This document shows, one piece after another, positions 45,757 to 56,520 of a DNA stretch of 64,000 bases; position 1 is the stretch's first letter, and each line of letters opens with the position of its first letter. The position numbers and the translations under genes are program-made. Below the pieces are notes generated by a model that was given only the letters and a program-made list of their open reading frames with translations, was not told the DNA's origin and did no database searches. This stretch comes from Telopea speciosissima (taxonomy: Eukaryota; Streptophyta; Magnoliopsida; Proteales; Proteaceae): NCBI RefSeq assembly GCF_018873765.1, contig NC_057924.1, forward strand, positions 17,541,542 to 17,605,541, in the 5' to 3' direction.

Positions 45757-46191
45757 TGTTATATGCATGGTAGTTATACGTAGGTTGTTTATTCATGTGG
45801 GTATGGTATAGTTATTATCATATGGTAGTAGGGAGTGTAGGGTATTTAGTAATTTCCATGAGTGGTTGTTATCACATGCACGTAGCAGCAATATCTTTGT
45901 AGGTAGGAGTATATTGTGAGTGGAGATAGTTATGGGAATGAGGGAAGTTAGTAGGTAGTGGGGTGGGGAAGTTGTGAGAAGTGGAGTAACCGTATGTGGT
46001 GGTGTATTAGTCTATTTATTATTTGAAATTGAATGAAGAAGCACCTGATTATCTACCCACAAACATCTCTAATGAGATTGAGGCAAGGCTTCCTCAATAG
46101 AGCCTATAGTACCCGTTAAATTCTCATTTTCTCTTCTTCAATCTTAGTTCTCTTCTTCATCAAGATAGGTAACCAGCGTGCGTACGTACCA
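45757..46191 (+). repeat. 3' LTR of element D
   Basis: 435 bp. The only clear difference from the 5' LTR is near the end (GCGTGACGTGCGTACCA versus GCGTGCGTACGTACCA), so the insertion is young. Confidence 0.92.
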
Positions 46192-46259
46192 CTAGCACGA
46201 GCTAGTGTACATCAACAAGATGAAAAGGAGACAAAAAGGAAGGGAAGTGTGTCTCCCAA

Positions 46260-46681
46260 ATACAAGAATCAACAAAATTTCGGCCATTAGAAGCTAAGTG
46301 ATCAGCTACAAAATTTTGTTCTCTGTAGACATGACAAAAGGAGATATACTGAAATTTCCTGCTGAGGTGTGTAAACAATCATCAATAATATAAGAGATTC
46401 TCCAAGGTGTATCCAGTCTTCTTGTTCAAAAGTTGGAAAGCTAAAGGATTATCACTTTCAACCTCAAGTTGAGTGATACCCTTGGATAGAGCCAAGACCA
46501 ATGTCATTCTAACTGCCAGAGCTTCAGCAACATAAGCATATGAAATTCCAACATAACCAGCGCAAATCATTATGAAGTTTCCATCACTATTTCAAAAAAT
46601 ACCTCTAGTATTAACTGGGCCAAGGCAACCTATACAAGAATCATCCACATTTACTTTAATAAAAGGGTTTGCCAGAGGTAT
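46260..46681 (-). pseudogene. LINE ORF2 RNase H domain (RVT_3-like), broken
   Basis: The translation reads IPLANPFIKVNVDDSCIG, a stop, then AYVAEALAVRMTLVLAL, QLEVESDNPLAFQLL, two stops, and CHVYREQNFVADHLASNG. Conserved acidic positions of RNase H (VNVD, AEA, ESDN, VADHLA) are all recognisable. Three stops interrupt it. Confidence 0.8.
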
Positions 46682-46686
46682 CCATG

Positions 46687-46794
46687 TGTTAAGATTGAAT
46701 ATTGATTTCCATTGATTGTTGTCACACGATTACATCAGGATATATAGTTTGGATAAAGTTACATAAGAGTACGAGTTCTATCATAGTTGGTGAT
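46687..46794 (-). repeat. 3' LTR of copia C, distal part
   Basis: 108 bp matching 55340-55447 (TGTTAAGATTGAAT through AGTTGGTGAT). Ends with GTGAT, the other copy of the duplication. Confidence 0.85.
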
Positions 46795-47107
46795 TATTGG
46801 ACAGTGTGAAATAGGATTTGTATTCCTTAGTAAATCAATGTGACATATTACATGTATATATATAGGACTCAAGAGAATCCGATTCCCACATGTGATAATA
46901 GGAAAGTCTATATCACATGTGGTGATAAATGGAAAACACAATATTCTTAGGATCAAGTGATACATGGTAAGAGAGATACATGGAAGGAGAAATACAAGGT
47001 AGGTATACACATGGTAGGTAGTAAACATAGTAGGTAACATGCAAGGTAAGAGAATGTTGAGGTCCAATATAGCACGTTCTAAATGAGAACGGCTATATTG
47101 GTCAATA
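46795..47107 (-). repeat. 3' LTR of copia A copy 2
   Basis: 313 bp, minus-strand start TATTGACCAATATAGC after the tract TTGAGGGGGAG, end CTGTCCAATA. Confidence 0.93.
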
Positions 47108-47114
47108 CTCCCCC

Positions 47115-48296
47115 TCAAGATGAAGATCCAGTGTGGCGGAGCTTTAGCTTGTCCCTCATAAACTGGAATCGTGCGGTTGGTAATGCCTTGATCAACACAT
47201 CCGCAATCTGATCATGAGTTGAAATAAACTGGACTTGGAGAGCCTTTGCTGCCACCCTCTCACGAACAAAGTGGAAATCTATCTCCACGTGCTTGGTACG
47301 TGCATGAAAAATGGGATTGGCTGCCAAGTAAGTAGCACCAATGTTGTAGCACCACAAGATTGGGGCCATTGGTTGGGGAATCCCTAGCTCTTTGAAGAGT
47401 CCCTGTAGCCATATCAGTTCTGCTACCGTATTAGCTAGGGCCTTATACTCGGCCTCAGTGGAGGACCGGGATACTGTCTTTTGTTTTCTGGAATTCCAGG
47501 AAATGAGATTCGGCCCCAAAAATATCGCATAGGCCCCTGTGGATCGGCGATCAGTTGGACTTCCAGCTCAGTCAGCATCTGTGTATGTTTGTAGGGTCAT
47601 GGACGAGGACGGTTGAAAATACAAACCATGAGAAATAGTACCCTTGAGGTACCGTAGTATACGTTTTACATTACTCCAATCTTCAGTCGTAGGAGAGTGC
47701 ATAAACTGACAAACGCGGTTTACTACAAATCCTACATCGAGTCTAGTAAGGGTGACATACTGCAAAGCACCCACTACGGACCTGTACTTGCTGGGATCTG
47801 AAAAGGATACACCCCCTGAATCAGAAGTTTTTGTGGATGTAGGCATTGGGGTAGATATGGGTTTACAATCCATCATGCCAGCACGGTCAAGCAAATCAGT
47901 GACATATCTCTTTTGTGACAGAACCAGCCCCTGCTTTGTTCGACTGGCTTCAATGCCCAAGAAATAGTGCAATGGGCCTAAGTCTTTTATTGAGAATTCT
48001 TGGGCCAGGCTCGCAAGTAGGGCCGGGATGCCTGATTGTGAAGCACCTGTTACCAAAATATCATCCACATACACTAGTACATAAAGAACTGAACCACCCT
48101 GGCGAGACATGAATAGCGAAGAGTCAGTCTTAGAACCAACAAACCCAGTAGACAGCAGGAATCTGGATAATCGATTGAACCAGACCCTTGGTGCTTGTTT
48201 GAGTCCATACAGGGACCGATGGAGCTTGCATACATGGGCCGAGTGAGCCTTATCTTCAAACCCAGGGGGTTGGGCCATGTAAACCTCTTCGGCCAA
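47115..48296 (-). pseudogene. copia A copy 2 RT end and RNase H
   Basis: Block 48296-47568 has VYMAQPPGFEDKAH, LYGLKQAPRVWFNRLSRFLL and the catalytic YVDD (complement of 48060-48071). A stop near 47568 precedes 47519-47115 with [44 protein letters not shown] and [13 protein letters not shown]. Confidence 0.9.
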
Positions 48297-48317
48297 TTCT
48301 CTATGGAGAAAGGCATT

Positions 48318-49550
48318 TTATACATCTAGTTGCCGGATAGGCCAACCTTTTGATACAGCTAATGAAATCACGGTGCGAATAGTAGGTTGCTTAACCACCG
48401 GACTAAAAGTTTCCTCATAATCCACCCCTTGTTGTTGGTGGAACCCTTTAGCCACTAAGCGGGCCTTGTATCTCTGAATGGACCCATCCGCCTTTCTTTT
48501 AATTCTGAAAACCCACTTACAGCCCATCAAATTGTGGGTGGGGGATGGATGTACCAAACTCCAAGTGCCATTACGGAGTAAGGCATTAAATTCCTCAGCC
48601 ATGGCCTGGAGCCATTCAGGTACTTTAATAGCCTGTGAAAAGCAAGTTGGTTCAATCGGTGGAGATGGGGAGGAGGGTAGGCTGTGGAATGCGGTTTTAC
48701 AGGATCGAAGGTGCATGGTATGATGGGTAGGTGGTGGTGGTGGATTGGGTGGAGGGTTATTTTGGTAAAGGTCCATAATGGAACGGGTCTTACGTGGTGG
48801 GGATAGTGGGCTTGCCACCAGGCTTGGGTTGGTGCTAGTGGTTTCGGGTGAGAAAGGTGGGTGTGGTTGTAGAGTTGGTGAGGTTGGTGGTGTGTTGGTT
48901 GGTGATACTCTTGGAATGGATTGTACTGGCTGCGGTGGTGGAGCAGCAATAATGGGCGAAACAACCCATGGTTGGGATACCGGCAAGGTCATGCTAGGTG
49001 CAGGTGTGGAGTTTGAAAATGGGAAAACGTCCTCTAAAACGGACACATGTCTAAAAACTTGAACTCAGCCAGTTGTTTTATCAAGACAACGATAAGCTAA
49101 ATAAGAAGGACTGTAGCCCAGAAAGACATATGGGGCTGATCTATAATCCATTTTGTGCGCATTAAAGGGACGTAAGAGAGGATAGCAGAGACATCCAAAA
49201 ACACACAGAAAAGAGTAATTAGAAACTCGATGAAATAAAAGTTGATAAGGAGAGATCCCCGAAGAAACACGAGAGGGTAAGCGATTGATCAAGAAAATCG
49301 CAGTTTCAAAGGTAAAAACCCAATAAATGTGGGGAACCGAAGCATGAGCGAGCAAAGATAGTCCGGTTTCCACAATATGCCTATGTCTGCGTTCAACTGC
49401 TCCTTGCTGCTCATGGGTGTGAGGCGCAAAGAGCCTATGTGAAATTCCCACAGATTGAAAAAACTTTGGTAAAGTCTGGAATTCCCCTCCCCAGTCTATT
49501 TGGATTGATTTAATTTGACGATCAAACTGACGTTCCACAAGTTTTTGAAA
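48318..49550 (-). pseudogene. copia A copy 2 integrase second part and RT start
   Basis: After copia B the frame resumes as ERQFDRQIKSIQIDWGGEF, HTHEQQGAVERRHRHIVE (catalytic Glu region), then a TGA at about 49064, a Pro-rich linker and RT start [48 protein letters not shown] at 48318 (copy 1 has QNAFLH) ends the block. Confidence 0.88.
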
Positions 49551-49556
49551 CTGTTG

Positions 49557-49781
49557 TGTTCAAAACTAAAATACTAAAAAACAGAACTGAGAAAACTTGA
49601 ATGATCTATTGTGATCACCCAGGCACCTATATTTATAATCTTTGGAATATGAAATTACATGACCAAAATACTGACCTAGCCAATACTGACTAGGCGTACA
49701 TAAACAACTATAAAACATAATACTAAAGCACCCAAAAGACCGAGAATACCCCCACGGTATTCTGGTTTACATTATTCAACA
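49557..49781 (-). repeat. 3' LTR of copia B
   Basis: 225 bp, in minus sense TGTTGAATAATG ... TTTTGAACA. The opposite LTR is absent. Confidence 0.8.
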
Positions 49782-49799
49782 CTCCCCCTCAAGTTGGAG

Positions 49800-51179
49800 C
49801 AAATATGTCGATCATGCCCAACTTAACTAGATTAGGGTGAAATAATTTTCCAAGACCCTTGGTGAAGATATCGCAAGTCTGATCCGAAGAAGTCACAAAG
49901 GGAATACATATCGCCCATCTTCTAATTTCTCCTTGATGAAATGCCTATCCACCTCAACATGTTTGGTACGGTCATGCTGCACCGGGTTGTGTGCTATACT
50001 AATTGCAGCCTTGTTATCGCGAAGACATCATAGGAAGGCGAATAGGTAGACCCAAGTCTTGTAGCAGCCCTTTAAGCCAAAGTAACTCACAAATTCCTTG
50101 TGCCATAGCTCGAATTCAGCTTCGGCACTAGAGCGAGCAACTACATTACCCGCTTGCTACGCCGAGGTAACAAGATTTCCACCTACAAAAGAACAATATC
50201 CAGAAATGGACTTTCGATCTCTTTGAACCAGCCCAATCAAAGCATCGGTGTATGCCTCTACCCGTAGGTGACCATGTGAGGACAAAGAATGCCCTTTCCA
50301 GGAGCGACTTCAAATAATGTAGAATACGAAGAACGCCTCCATATGAGAAGTGTAGGGATCATGCATAAATTGACTCATTGCACTCACGAGCAACAGCAAT
50401 GTCCTGGACGAGTGTGTGAAAGGTAAATCAGCTTCCCTACAAGTCTTTGGTACCGACCTTTATCAACAGCTCACCCCCATTTTCCTTGAGCGAGCAGTGG
50501 GATCCATAGGAGTGTTCGAAGGGTGGCAGCCTAGCAAACCGGTTTCAGCCAACAAGTCTAGGACATACTTTCTTTGGGAGAGAAATATGCCTTCGCGAGA
50601 TCTGGCCACTTCAATCCCAAGAAAGTATCTTAATTTGCCTAGATCTTTAATCTCAAATTCTGGCCAAGGAAGGTCTTCAACCTGCTCGATCTCATCACCA
50701 TCATTGCCGTAACCACTATATCATCAACGTAAACTATAAGAACAAAGGAGTTTTCCACCAACCCTCTTGATGAAGAGTGTGTGATCGCATTACCGCTTAT
50801 AGCCCACTGTAAATCATGGCCTTGTGGAATCTACCAAACCAAGCCCGGGGACGTTTCAGCCCATACGTGCATGCTTCACCGCACACTTTTCCTCTATTAT
50901 CACAACAAGAGAACCCCGGTGGAATGTCCATGTATACCTCCTCCTCCAAAGTGCTCCATTCGGAAGGCATTTTTAACATCTAGCTGTGTAACTCCCAACC
51001 AAGGTTGATTGCACAAGATAACAACACCTGATCGTATTCAACTTTGCAACAGTGCAAAGGTCTCCTGGTAGTCTATGCCGTATGTCCGAGTAAAACCCTT
51101 GGCAACTAGCCGTGCCTTATATCTATCCACGGTGCCATCCACCTTCTCGTTTCACCACAAACACCCATTTACATCCAAA
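49800..51179 (-). pseudogene. copia B RT and RNase H (broken)
   Basis: Pieces in several frames: [15 protein letters not shown], [14 protein letters not shown], VTQLDVKNAF, EEEVYMDIPPGFS (50797-50979), LIVYVDDIVVT near 50730, LVGKLIYLSHTRPG near 50440, SISGYCSFVGGNLV near 50190 and [15 protein letters not shown] near 49940. The motifs show a copia lineage different from A and C. Confidence 0.82.
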
Positions 51180-51185
51180 CTGTTG

Positions 51186-51850
51186 GAAGATTCCAAAAAC
51201 TTTGGAACTTTCGTATCATGGGGTAGAACCATATGTATTTAGAATAATCATCTACAAAAATAAGAAAATAACGATGTCCAGCAGGGGATGGGGTAGGTGA
51301 TGGACCCCACACATCACTAAAAATCAGTTCCAAAGGAAATAAACTACGGGAGAAGGTCTCGCCCAAAGATTGGCGACGGGCCTTTCCCATTTGACAAGCA
51401 GTACATAATTTATTGAGAGAATTATTCAATGAAGGTAATTTATTGGATGCCACAATTTGTCGAAGCAACTGCGGATGAGGATGACCGAGACGGGAATGCC
51501 AGCCATCAAGAGAGGTTCTAGAAGTGAGATTTGCTTCAGGAGAAATGCGCACAGGAATAGAGTATAGACCGCCCTTACTCGGACTTGATAGGATGATAGT
51601 TTTGGTCCGTCGATCCTTCACAAAAAAATAAGAGGGGTGAAATTCGAAAAATACATCATTATCATGAACAAAACGGTAAATAGAGAGAAGGGGTTTCGAA
51701 ATAGAAGGGACATGTAAAACATGAGACAAAATAAAATTATGTGATGAAGAATGAGAAGGAATAGACGATGTACCAACATGTTCAATGGAACACCCTTACC
51801 ATTGCCGACCTACAGGGAATCCGTGCCAGTATAGGGATCATAGGTTGATA
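51186..51850 (-). pseudogene. copia A copy 2 protease end and integrase, first part
   Basis: Open block 51729 to the junction at 51186. Contains MSHVLHVPSISKPLLS, HSRLGHPHPQLLRQIV, CTACQMGKARRQSL, SDVWGPSPTPSPAGHRYF and FVDDYSKYIWFYP, then FWNLP where copia B interrupts it. The protease lies upstream with frameshifts near 51790. Confidence 0.88.
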
Positions 51851-51904
51851 AGGCATTGAGATTTAGGGTAACATGGTGAGTGGCGCCCGTATCTGGGTAC
51901 TAGG

Positions 51905-52944
51905 TTAATTGTTGATTGGGTGTGGGGAGGAGGGGTGGTGCCGATTGGGTAGGGTAATTGGTGTAATGGGCTTCTGGGTTTGTATGTGGTTGATAGGGAA
52001 ACTGGGCTGATTGACGGGTTGGGAAGATTGGTGGTGGTTTAGGCTTGCTATAACAGCTAATGGTGTCATGAGTATCACGGTTGCACTAGTGGCACCATAA
52101 CCGAGTGCCCTGAGAATGGCCACGGCCTCCCCTACCACGACCCCCACGACCTCTCCAAGGACCACCCCCTCGGCCAAAGGAAGGGATTCGGGTGTCAAGG
52201 GAACCGTTACCATTTTGCACTTGATTGGCAGTGGGGGAACCATTGGAATTTCCAGCATCATTCAGAGAGAGTTTTGACAATTTCGAACTATGCAAAAACT
52301 CGTGGCTAAGAAGCATTGCATGGAGGTCATCATAGGGCAAAGGTTCTATCCTTGTTAAAAGAGAGGAAACAATATCATTAAAATTGGATTTCAATCCCTT
52401 AAAGACATGGAGATTGAAGGTACTCTGTCTTAGCACATGTCCGGCTGCACTCAATTCTTCAGAAATAGTCTTAGCACGTTGGAGAAAAGCCGAGACAGAT
52501 TCATCAGGCTTTTGCTCTAACTCTTGCAAAGCCATTGTGAGGGACATATATAATCCGGCTCTTTGATGGGGAAGAAAACACAGTTTTCAAGGTCTCCCAG
52601 ATTTCTTTGCTTGTGCGCTTCCCGAGGGTCAGTGGAAAGACTTCTTCAGAAAGGGATGAGAGTAAGAGACTACGGAGCAAAGAGTCCTGTCGACGCCATG
52701 AAGTTGTAGTAGTTGGGTCATCAAGACATGGAGTACTCCCATCAAGATGACCAAATAGACCTTGGCCATCAAGAATGGGCTCAACATGAGATTGCCAGAA
52801 GAGATAGTTCTTGGAGGTGAGCTTCACCGAGATGTAGTGATGTACGTGGTGAAGGGTTGAGTGTCCAATGGGAAGGGTGGTGAGAGCACCATTTCCGTCC
52901 AAGGTGGGAGGGGTTGCTTGGGCTGATTCGTTATCTCCAACCAT
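51905..52944 (-). pseudogene. copia A copy 2 gag
   Basis: Starts MVGDNESAQATPPTLDG at 52944 and is open to 52504, one small shift, then open 52547-52086. Contains SKNYLFWQSHVEP, LEQKPDESVSAFLQRAKTI, an RGGGPWRGRGGRGRGGRG stretch, and the CCHC knuckle (CH-CNRDTHDTISCY) around 52040-52090 with one TAG (52088). Only a few lesions separate it from a working frame. Confidence 0.88.
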
Positions 52945-53017
52945 AGAAGAAGTAGAAAAAAAAAAATAAAGAAGAAGAGGGTAAGCTCATTGGAGCACTA
53001 ATTGGCTCTAGATACCA

Positions 53018-53330
53018 TATTGGACAGTGTGAAATAGGATTTGTATTCCTTAGTAAATCAATGTGACATATTAGATGTATATATATAGGACTCCAGAGAA
53101 TCCGATTCCCACATGTGATAATAGGAAAGTCTATATCACATGTGGTGATAAATGGAAAACACAATATTCTTAGGATCAAGTGATACATGGTAAGAGAGAT
53201 ACATGGAAGGAGAAATACAAGGTAGGTGTACACATGGTAGGTAGTAAACATAGTAGGTAACATACAAGGCAAGAGAATATTGAGGTCCAATATAGCACGT
53301 TCTAAATGAGAACGGCTATATTGGTTAATA
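53018..53330 (-). repeat. 5' LTR of copia A copy 2
   Basis: 313 bp, minus-strand start TATTAACCAATATAGC, end CTGTCCAATA. Shares the terminal hairpin of copy 1. Confidence 0.93.
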
Positions 53331-53571
53331 GTGATAGAGTTCTAGTGTTATCTCATGTGATTAATAGCTCTTGGTGATAGAGTCCTAGTATTATCGCATG
53401 TGATCGATAGGTCTTCTTAGTAGAGTTTGATTCTCTGTAAATTGTATCATCTCATTGAGTTATACTTGGTTAGGCAAGGTGAGAGATAAGGTAGATTGAA
53501 ATAAGATAAGGTCGACTAGCTTGGGCTCAGCTTGTGGAGAAAATATAGGAAATAAAACTTTCGTTGCTATA
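53331..53571 (-). repeat. 3' LTR of copia C, proximal part
   Basis: 241 bp matching 55446-55680, including the tandem units. Precedes (in minus sense follows) the polypurine tract seen as CCCCCTTAAGG at 53572. Bases 53331-53335 (GTGAT) are one copy of the duplication made by copia A copy 2. Confidence 0.85.
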
Positions 53572-53576
53572 CCCCC

Positions 53577-55260
53577 TTAAGGTGGGAATTTGAGTGGTCG
53601 AATCTGTAACTTGTCACGAAGAAAGGAGAACCGAGCTGTGCTTAGACCTTTGGTAAGAATGTTTGCAATTTGATCCTTCGTGGAGATAAGCCGGACTTGT
53701 AACTCACTGGAGGACCTGTTGTCACGAACGAAATGAAAGTCTATCTCGATGTGTTTGGTGCAGACATGGAACATTGGATTGGCAGAGAGATAAGTCGCAC
53801 CGATGTTGTCACACCACAAGACAGGTGCATCAGTGATAGGAATGTGGAGTTCACCAAATAGAGTACAAAGCACAAGCGTTAGCGACGATTTTGTATTCTG
53901 ACTTGGTGGAAGACCGGACCACCATTTTTTATCTTTTGGAGGCCCAAGAGATAAGAATTGGCCCCATATAAATAGCGTAACCACCTATGGATTTACAGTC
54001 AGAATTGTCACCAGCCCAATCCACATTTGAAAAGGCCTGAAGTTTAATCGAATCGGACTTTGAAAAGAATAAACCATGGTCACGTGTATACTTGAGGTAG
54101 CGTAGGATGCGCCTAACCAAGGTCCAGTGGTCAACCGTGGGAGTGTGCATAAAGCTGAAAATGCAACATCAGGCCGTGTCAATGTTATATACTGCAACAC
54201 ACCAACAATGAAGCGGTTGGTTTGAGGTGGGTTTGTGGGGGAGGCGGGTGGGTGGGTTGGATTGGTGAAAATGGGATGGTTGGGGGGAGGGGTGGCAGTG
54301 TAGTAAGCAGTGGGTGCAGGTTATGTGGATAATAGGAGGATTGATGGTGAGAGATGAGGGTGGGGTGGGAAGGAGGGGTAGGCGGTTTTATTGATGGATG
54401 AACTATTGTTTGTAAAAGTAGGTTGCTGCTTGATGATTGGTGCATCCATAGATGGTACATAGATTGTGAGCAAAATCGCTAGAGCAGCCAAAACCATAAC
54501 CACATCCTTAAGTGTTGCTAGGGGCACAGCCAGTGCCACGATTACCCGGAGTTGGTGAGCCACTGTAGCCATGTTGTGAGAGATGAGCAAAAGCACTTGC
54601 AGAAGGATAAAAAATGGCACGGCGAGACAGAAGAAGGTACTCATGACTCAAGAGAAGGTTGTGGACGTCTGTGAATGGGATCGGATCTGATCTGGCCATC
54701 ATAATAGGTACCAATGACTGATACTCTGAGCGAAGAGAATGGAAGATATGTATGTTGAAGTCTTCAAGGGAAGAGGCTTTCTTGCAACAGTGAGTTCATC
54801 GGAGAGGGCCTTAGCATGATGAAGAAACTGAGTTACACTTTTATCCGGCTTATGCATGAGATTTTGAAGCGCCACATTAAGAGAGAAAGCGCATAATAGA
54901 TGCGGAGTTGAAGGCAACATGGAGAGCATCCCAAAGTTATTTGCTTGATGTGCAACCAATGGCTAGGGGAATTGCATCTTCAAATAGTGAGGCAATGAGA
55001 AGACTCATTATAGAGGCATCATGTTCACACCAAGTAGTAGCTTGAGCGGGGTCTTAAGAGCATCGTTTATCCCCAATCACATAGTCATAGAGGTGCTGGC
55101 CAATGAGATGCGGCACAATTTAGGTCTTCCAATACTCATAATTCTTGGAGGAGAGTTTGAGATGAAGAAAGTGTTGAGCACTGGAGTTGGTGAGGGGAGG
55201 GGTTGGGGTGGCAAGAACAGATTATGGTGGTAGCAAGATCGGCCATGGGAGAGGTATGAT
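53577..55260 (-). pseudogene. copia C gag and RNase H fused by a large deletion
   Basis: Upstream part: gag (54699-54959; LNVALQNLMHKPDKSVTQFL, then DVHNLLLSHEYLL at 54640-54700). After about 54210 the sequence is the end of RT and RNase H ([91 protein letters not shown]). Protease, integrase and most of RT, including YVDD, are missing. Confidence 0.82.
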
Positions 55261-55325
55261 CGACTATTGAGGAGATAACAAAAAGAAGACAGAAAAAAAA
55301 GTTAGGGGAGCTCGTTGGAGCAAAG
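54960..55325 (-). other. Leader and gag start of copia C
   Basis: Between the primer-binding site and the recognisable gag block the minus strand carries an A/G-poor leader and a likely gag start (the complement of CCATGGGAGAGG near 55241). Frame damage prevents a confident start call. Confidence 0.4.
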
Positions 55326-55339
55326 GGCTCTAGATATCA

Positions 55340-55680
55340 TGTTAAGATTGAATGTTGATTTTCATTGATTGCAATCACACGATTACATCAGAATATATAG
55401 TTTGGATAGAGTTACATAAGAGTAGGAGTTCTATCTTGTTGGTGATAGAGTCCTAGTGTTATCACATGTGATTGACAGCTCTTGGTGATAGAGTCCTAGT
55501 GTTATCGCATGTGATCGACAGGTCTTCTTGATAGAGTTTGATTCTCTGTAAATCATATCATCTCATAGAGTCATACTTAGTTATGCAAGGTGAGCGATAA
55601 AGTCAGTTGAGATAAGATAAGGTTGACCAGCTTGGACTCAGCTTGTGGAGAAAATATAGGAGATAAGACTTCTGTTGATA
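55340..55680 (-). repeat. 5' LTR of copia C
   Basis: 341 bp. It contains two tandem units of about 46 bp (GTGATAGAGTCCTAGTGTTA followed by TCACATGTGATTGACAG / TCGCATGTGATCGACAG). Confidence 0.88.
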
Positions 55681-55685
55681 TCATG

Positions 55686-56520
55686 CAAGAATAGATTGCC
55701 TTATATTATCATCTCGATTAGACTTCTAAAAATAATAATAATCTATAGCAAAGATTAAGCTTGATGAATCGAATTGAGATGGAAGTTTGACAACCCTATT
55801 AAAAACAACATCATTATATGCAAGCTAAAGATGCTAAGCAATGTTGGTCGTAAGTGCTACAAACCATTTCTTCTGCTGAGGTTTTGCCCGCAAACCAAGA
55901 ATCAAGGTTAAACAAACTTGAATGGAGGTATTTCCATTGAAAAAAATATAAAAGACCAGAAGATTTCCAAATTGAATTGGAATAAGCACACCAAAGGAAG
56001 AGATGATCATAATTAATTGAAAGATAGTTGCAGAAAGGGTATCTTTGAATAAGATTAAAGCCCCAAGAACTTAAGAGCCCAAAATGAGGAACTCGGTCTT
56101 TTAAAACTTTCCCTAAGAAAATACAGACTTTGGGAGCCGCATCAATATGCCACAACTTTTGTCATAAAGAATTAACTGTCATCTCATATCCTTATAGACT
56201 AATGTGTTAGGTTGAAGCAATAGTGAATGGATCTTTATCGCCCCTAGTACTGGGGGGGTCCTGTGCGCATCGTGCGGGGCAGCACAATCCATGTGTGCAC
56301 AGTGGGACCCACTGTGCACACACGGATCGTACTGCGCCACACGATGCGCACAGGACCGCCTCCAGTACTGGGGGCGATAATTTTCCATAGTGAATCTTCC
56401 ATTAGATGTTAAACTCCAAATAGAGATATCTTGAGAACAAGTATATGAGAGTGGGATAGAAATAATATGTTGAACCACATTAGGAGGCCACCATCTATAT
56501 AAAAGCTCTAAATTCCAAGT
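55686..56520 (-). pseudogene. LINE ORF2 zinc-binding region (zf-RVT-like), broken
   Basis: From 56520 downward: WNLELLYRWWPPNVVQHI, DISIWSLTSNGRFT, [MITE], KLWHIDAAPKVCIFLGKVL, then an FGLLSSWGF / DHLFLWCAYSNSIWK pattern typical of the zf-RVT region (W-K/H-I-x-A-P-K-V and H-L-F-x-x-C). Conserved cysteines are partly lost. Confidence 0.75.
56229..56386. mobile_element. Mutator-type MITE inside the LINE ORF
   Basis: The 158-bp, GC-rich element starts GGATCTTTATCGCCCC and ends GGGGGCGATAATTTTCC; the arms pair over about 70 bp (CCTGTGCGCATCGTGCGG with CACACGATGCGCACAGG). A perfect 9-bp duplication ATAGTGAAT lies at 56220-56228 and 56387-56395. Removing the element and one duplication restores the LINE reading frame, confirming the boundaries. 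Confidence 0.9.

Larger units (their letters stand above)
44367..46191 (+). mobile_element. Gag-only LTR retrotransposon D (TR-GAG type, gypsy-like)
   Basis: LTRs 44367-44802 (436 bp) and 45757-46191 (435 bp) are almost identical and bounded by a perfect 5-bp duplication CTAGC (44362-44366, 46192-46196). The primer-binding site TTGGTATCAAAGCCGG follows at 44805. The 954-bp interior encodes only gag, and a purine-rich AAGAGGGAGGGAA precedes the 3' LTR. No protease, RT or integrase is present. It sits in the 3' part of the LINE remnant. Confidence 0.93.
49557..51179 (-). mobile_element. 5'-truncated Ty1/copia element B inside copia A copy 2
   Basis: The insert interrupts the integrase frame of copia A. 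Its minus-strand 5' end begins inside RT ([12 protein letters not shown]), with no 5' LTR, gag, protease or integrase. Its 3' end is a complete LTR (49557-49781) preceded by the polypurine tract seen as ACTCCCCCTC. Both edges are flanked by CTGTTG (49551-49556 and 51180-51185). RT and RNase H are heavily mutated. Confidence 0.88.
46795..53330 (-). mobile_element. Ty1/copia family A copy 2, interrupted by copia B
   Basis: LTRs of exactly 313 bp at 46795-47107 and 53018-53330 differ at about seven positions by eye. A perfect 5-bp duplication GTGAT lies at 46790-46794 and 53331-53335, inside the LTR of copia C. The primer-binding site is the complement of GGCTCTAGATACCA (53004-53017). Coding modules are in better shape than copy 1. 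Both LTR outer ends read TATT...AATA. Confidence 0.95.
46687..55680 (-). mobile_element. Ty1/copia element C, internally deleted, interrupted by copia A copy 2
   Basis: The 5' LTR is 55340-55680 and the 3' LTR is split into 46687-46794 and 53331-53571 by copia A copy 2. The flanks CCATG (46682-46686) and TCATG (55681-55685) are a 4/5 target duplication. The primer-binding site is the complement of GGGCTCTAGATATCA (55325-55339). The interior of 1.77 kb retains gag, then passes directly into the end of RT and RNase H. The LTR ends read TA...CA on the minus strand. Confidence 0.88.
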
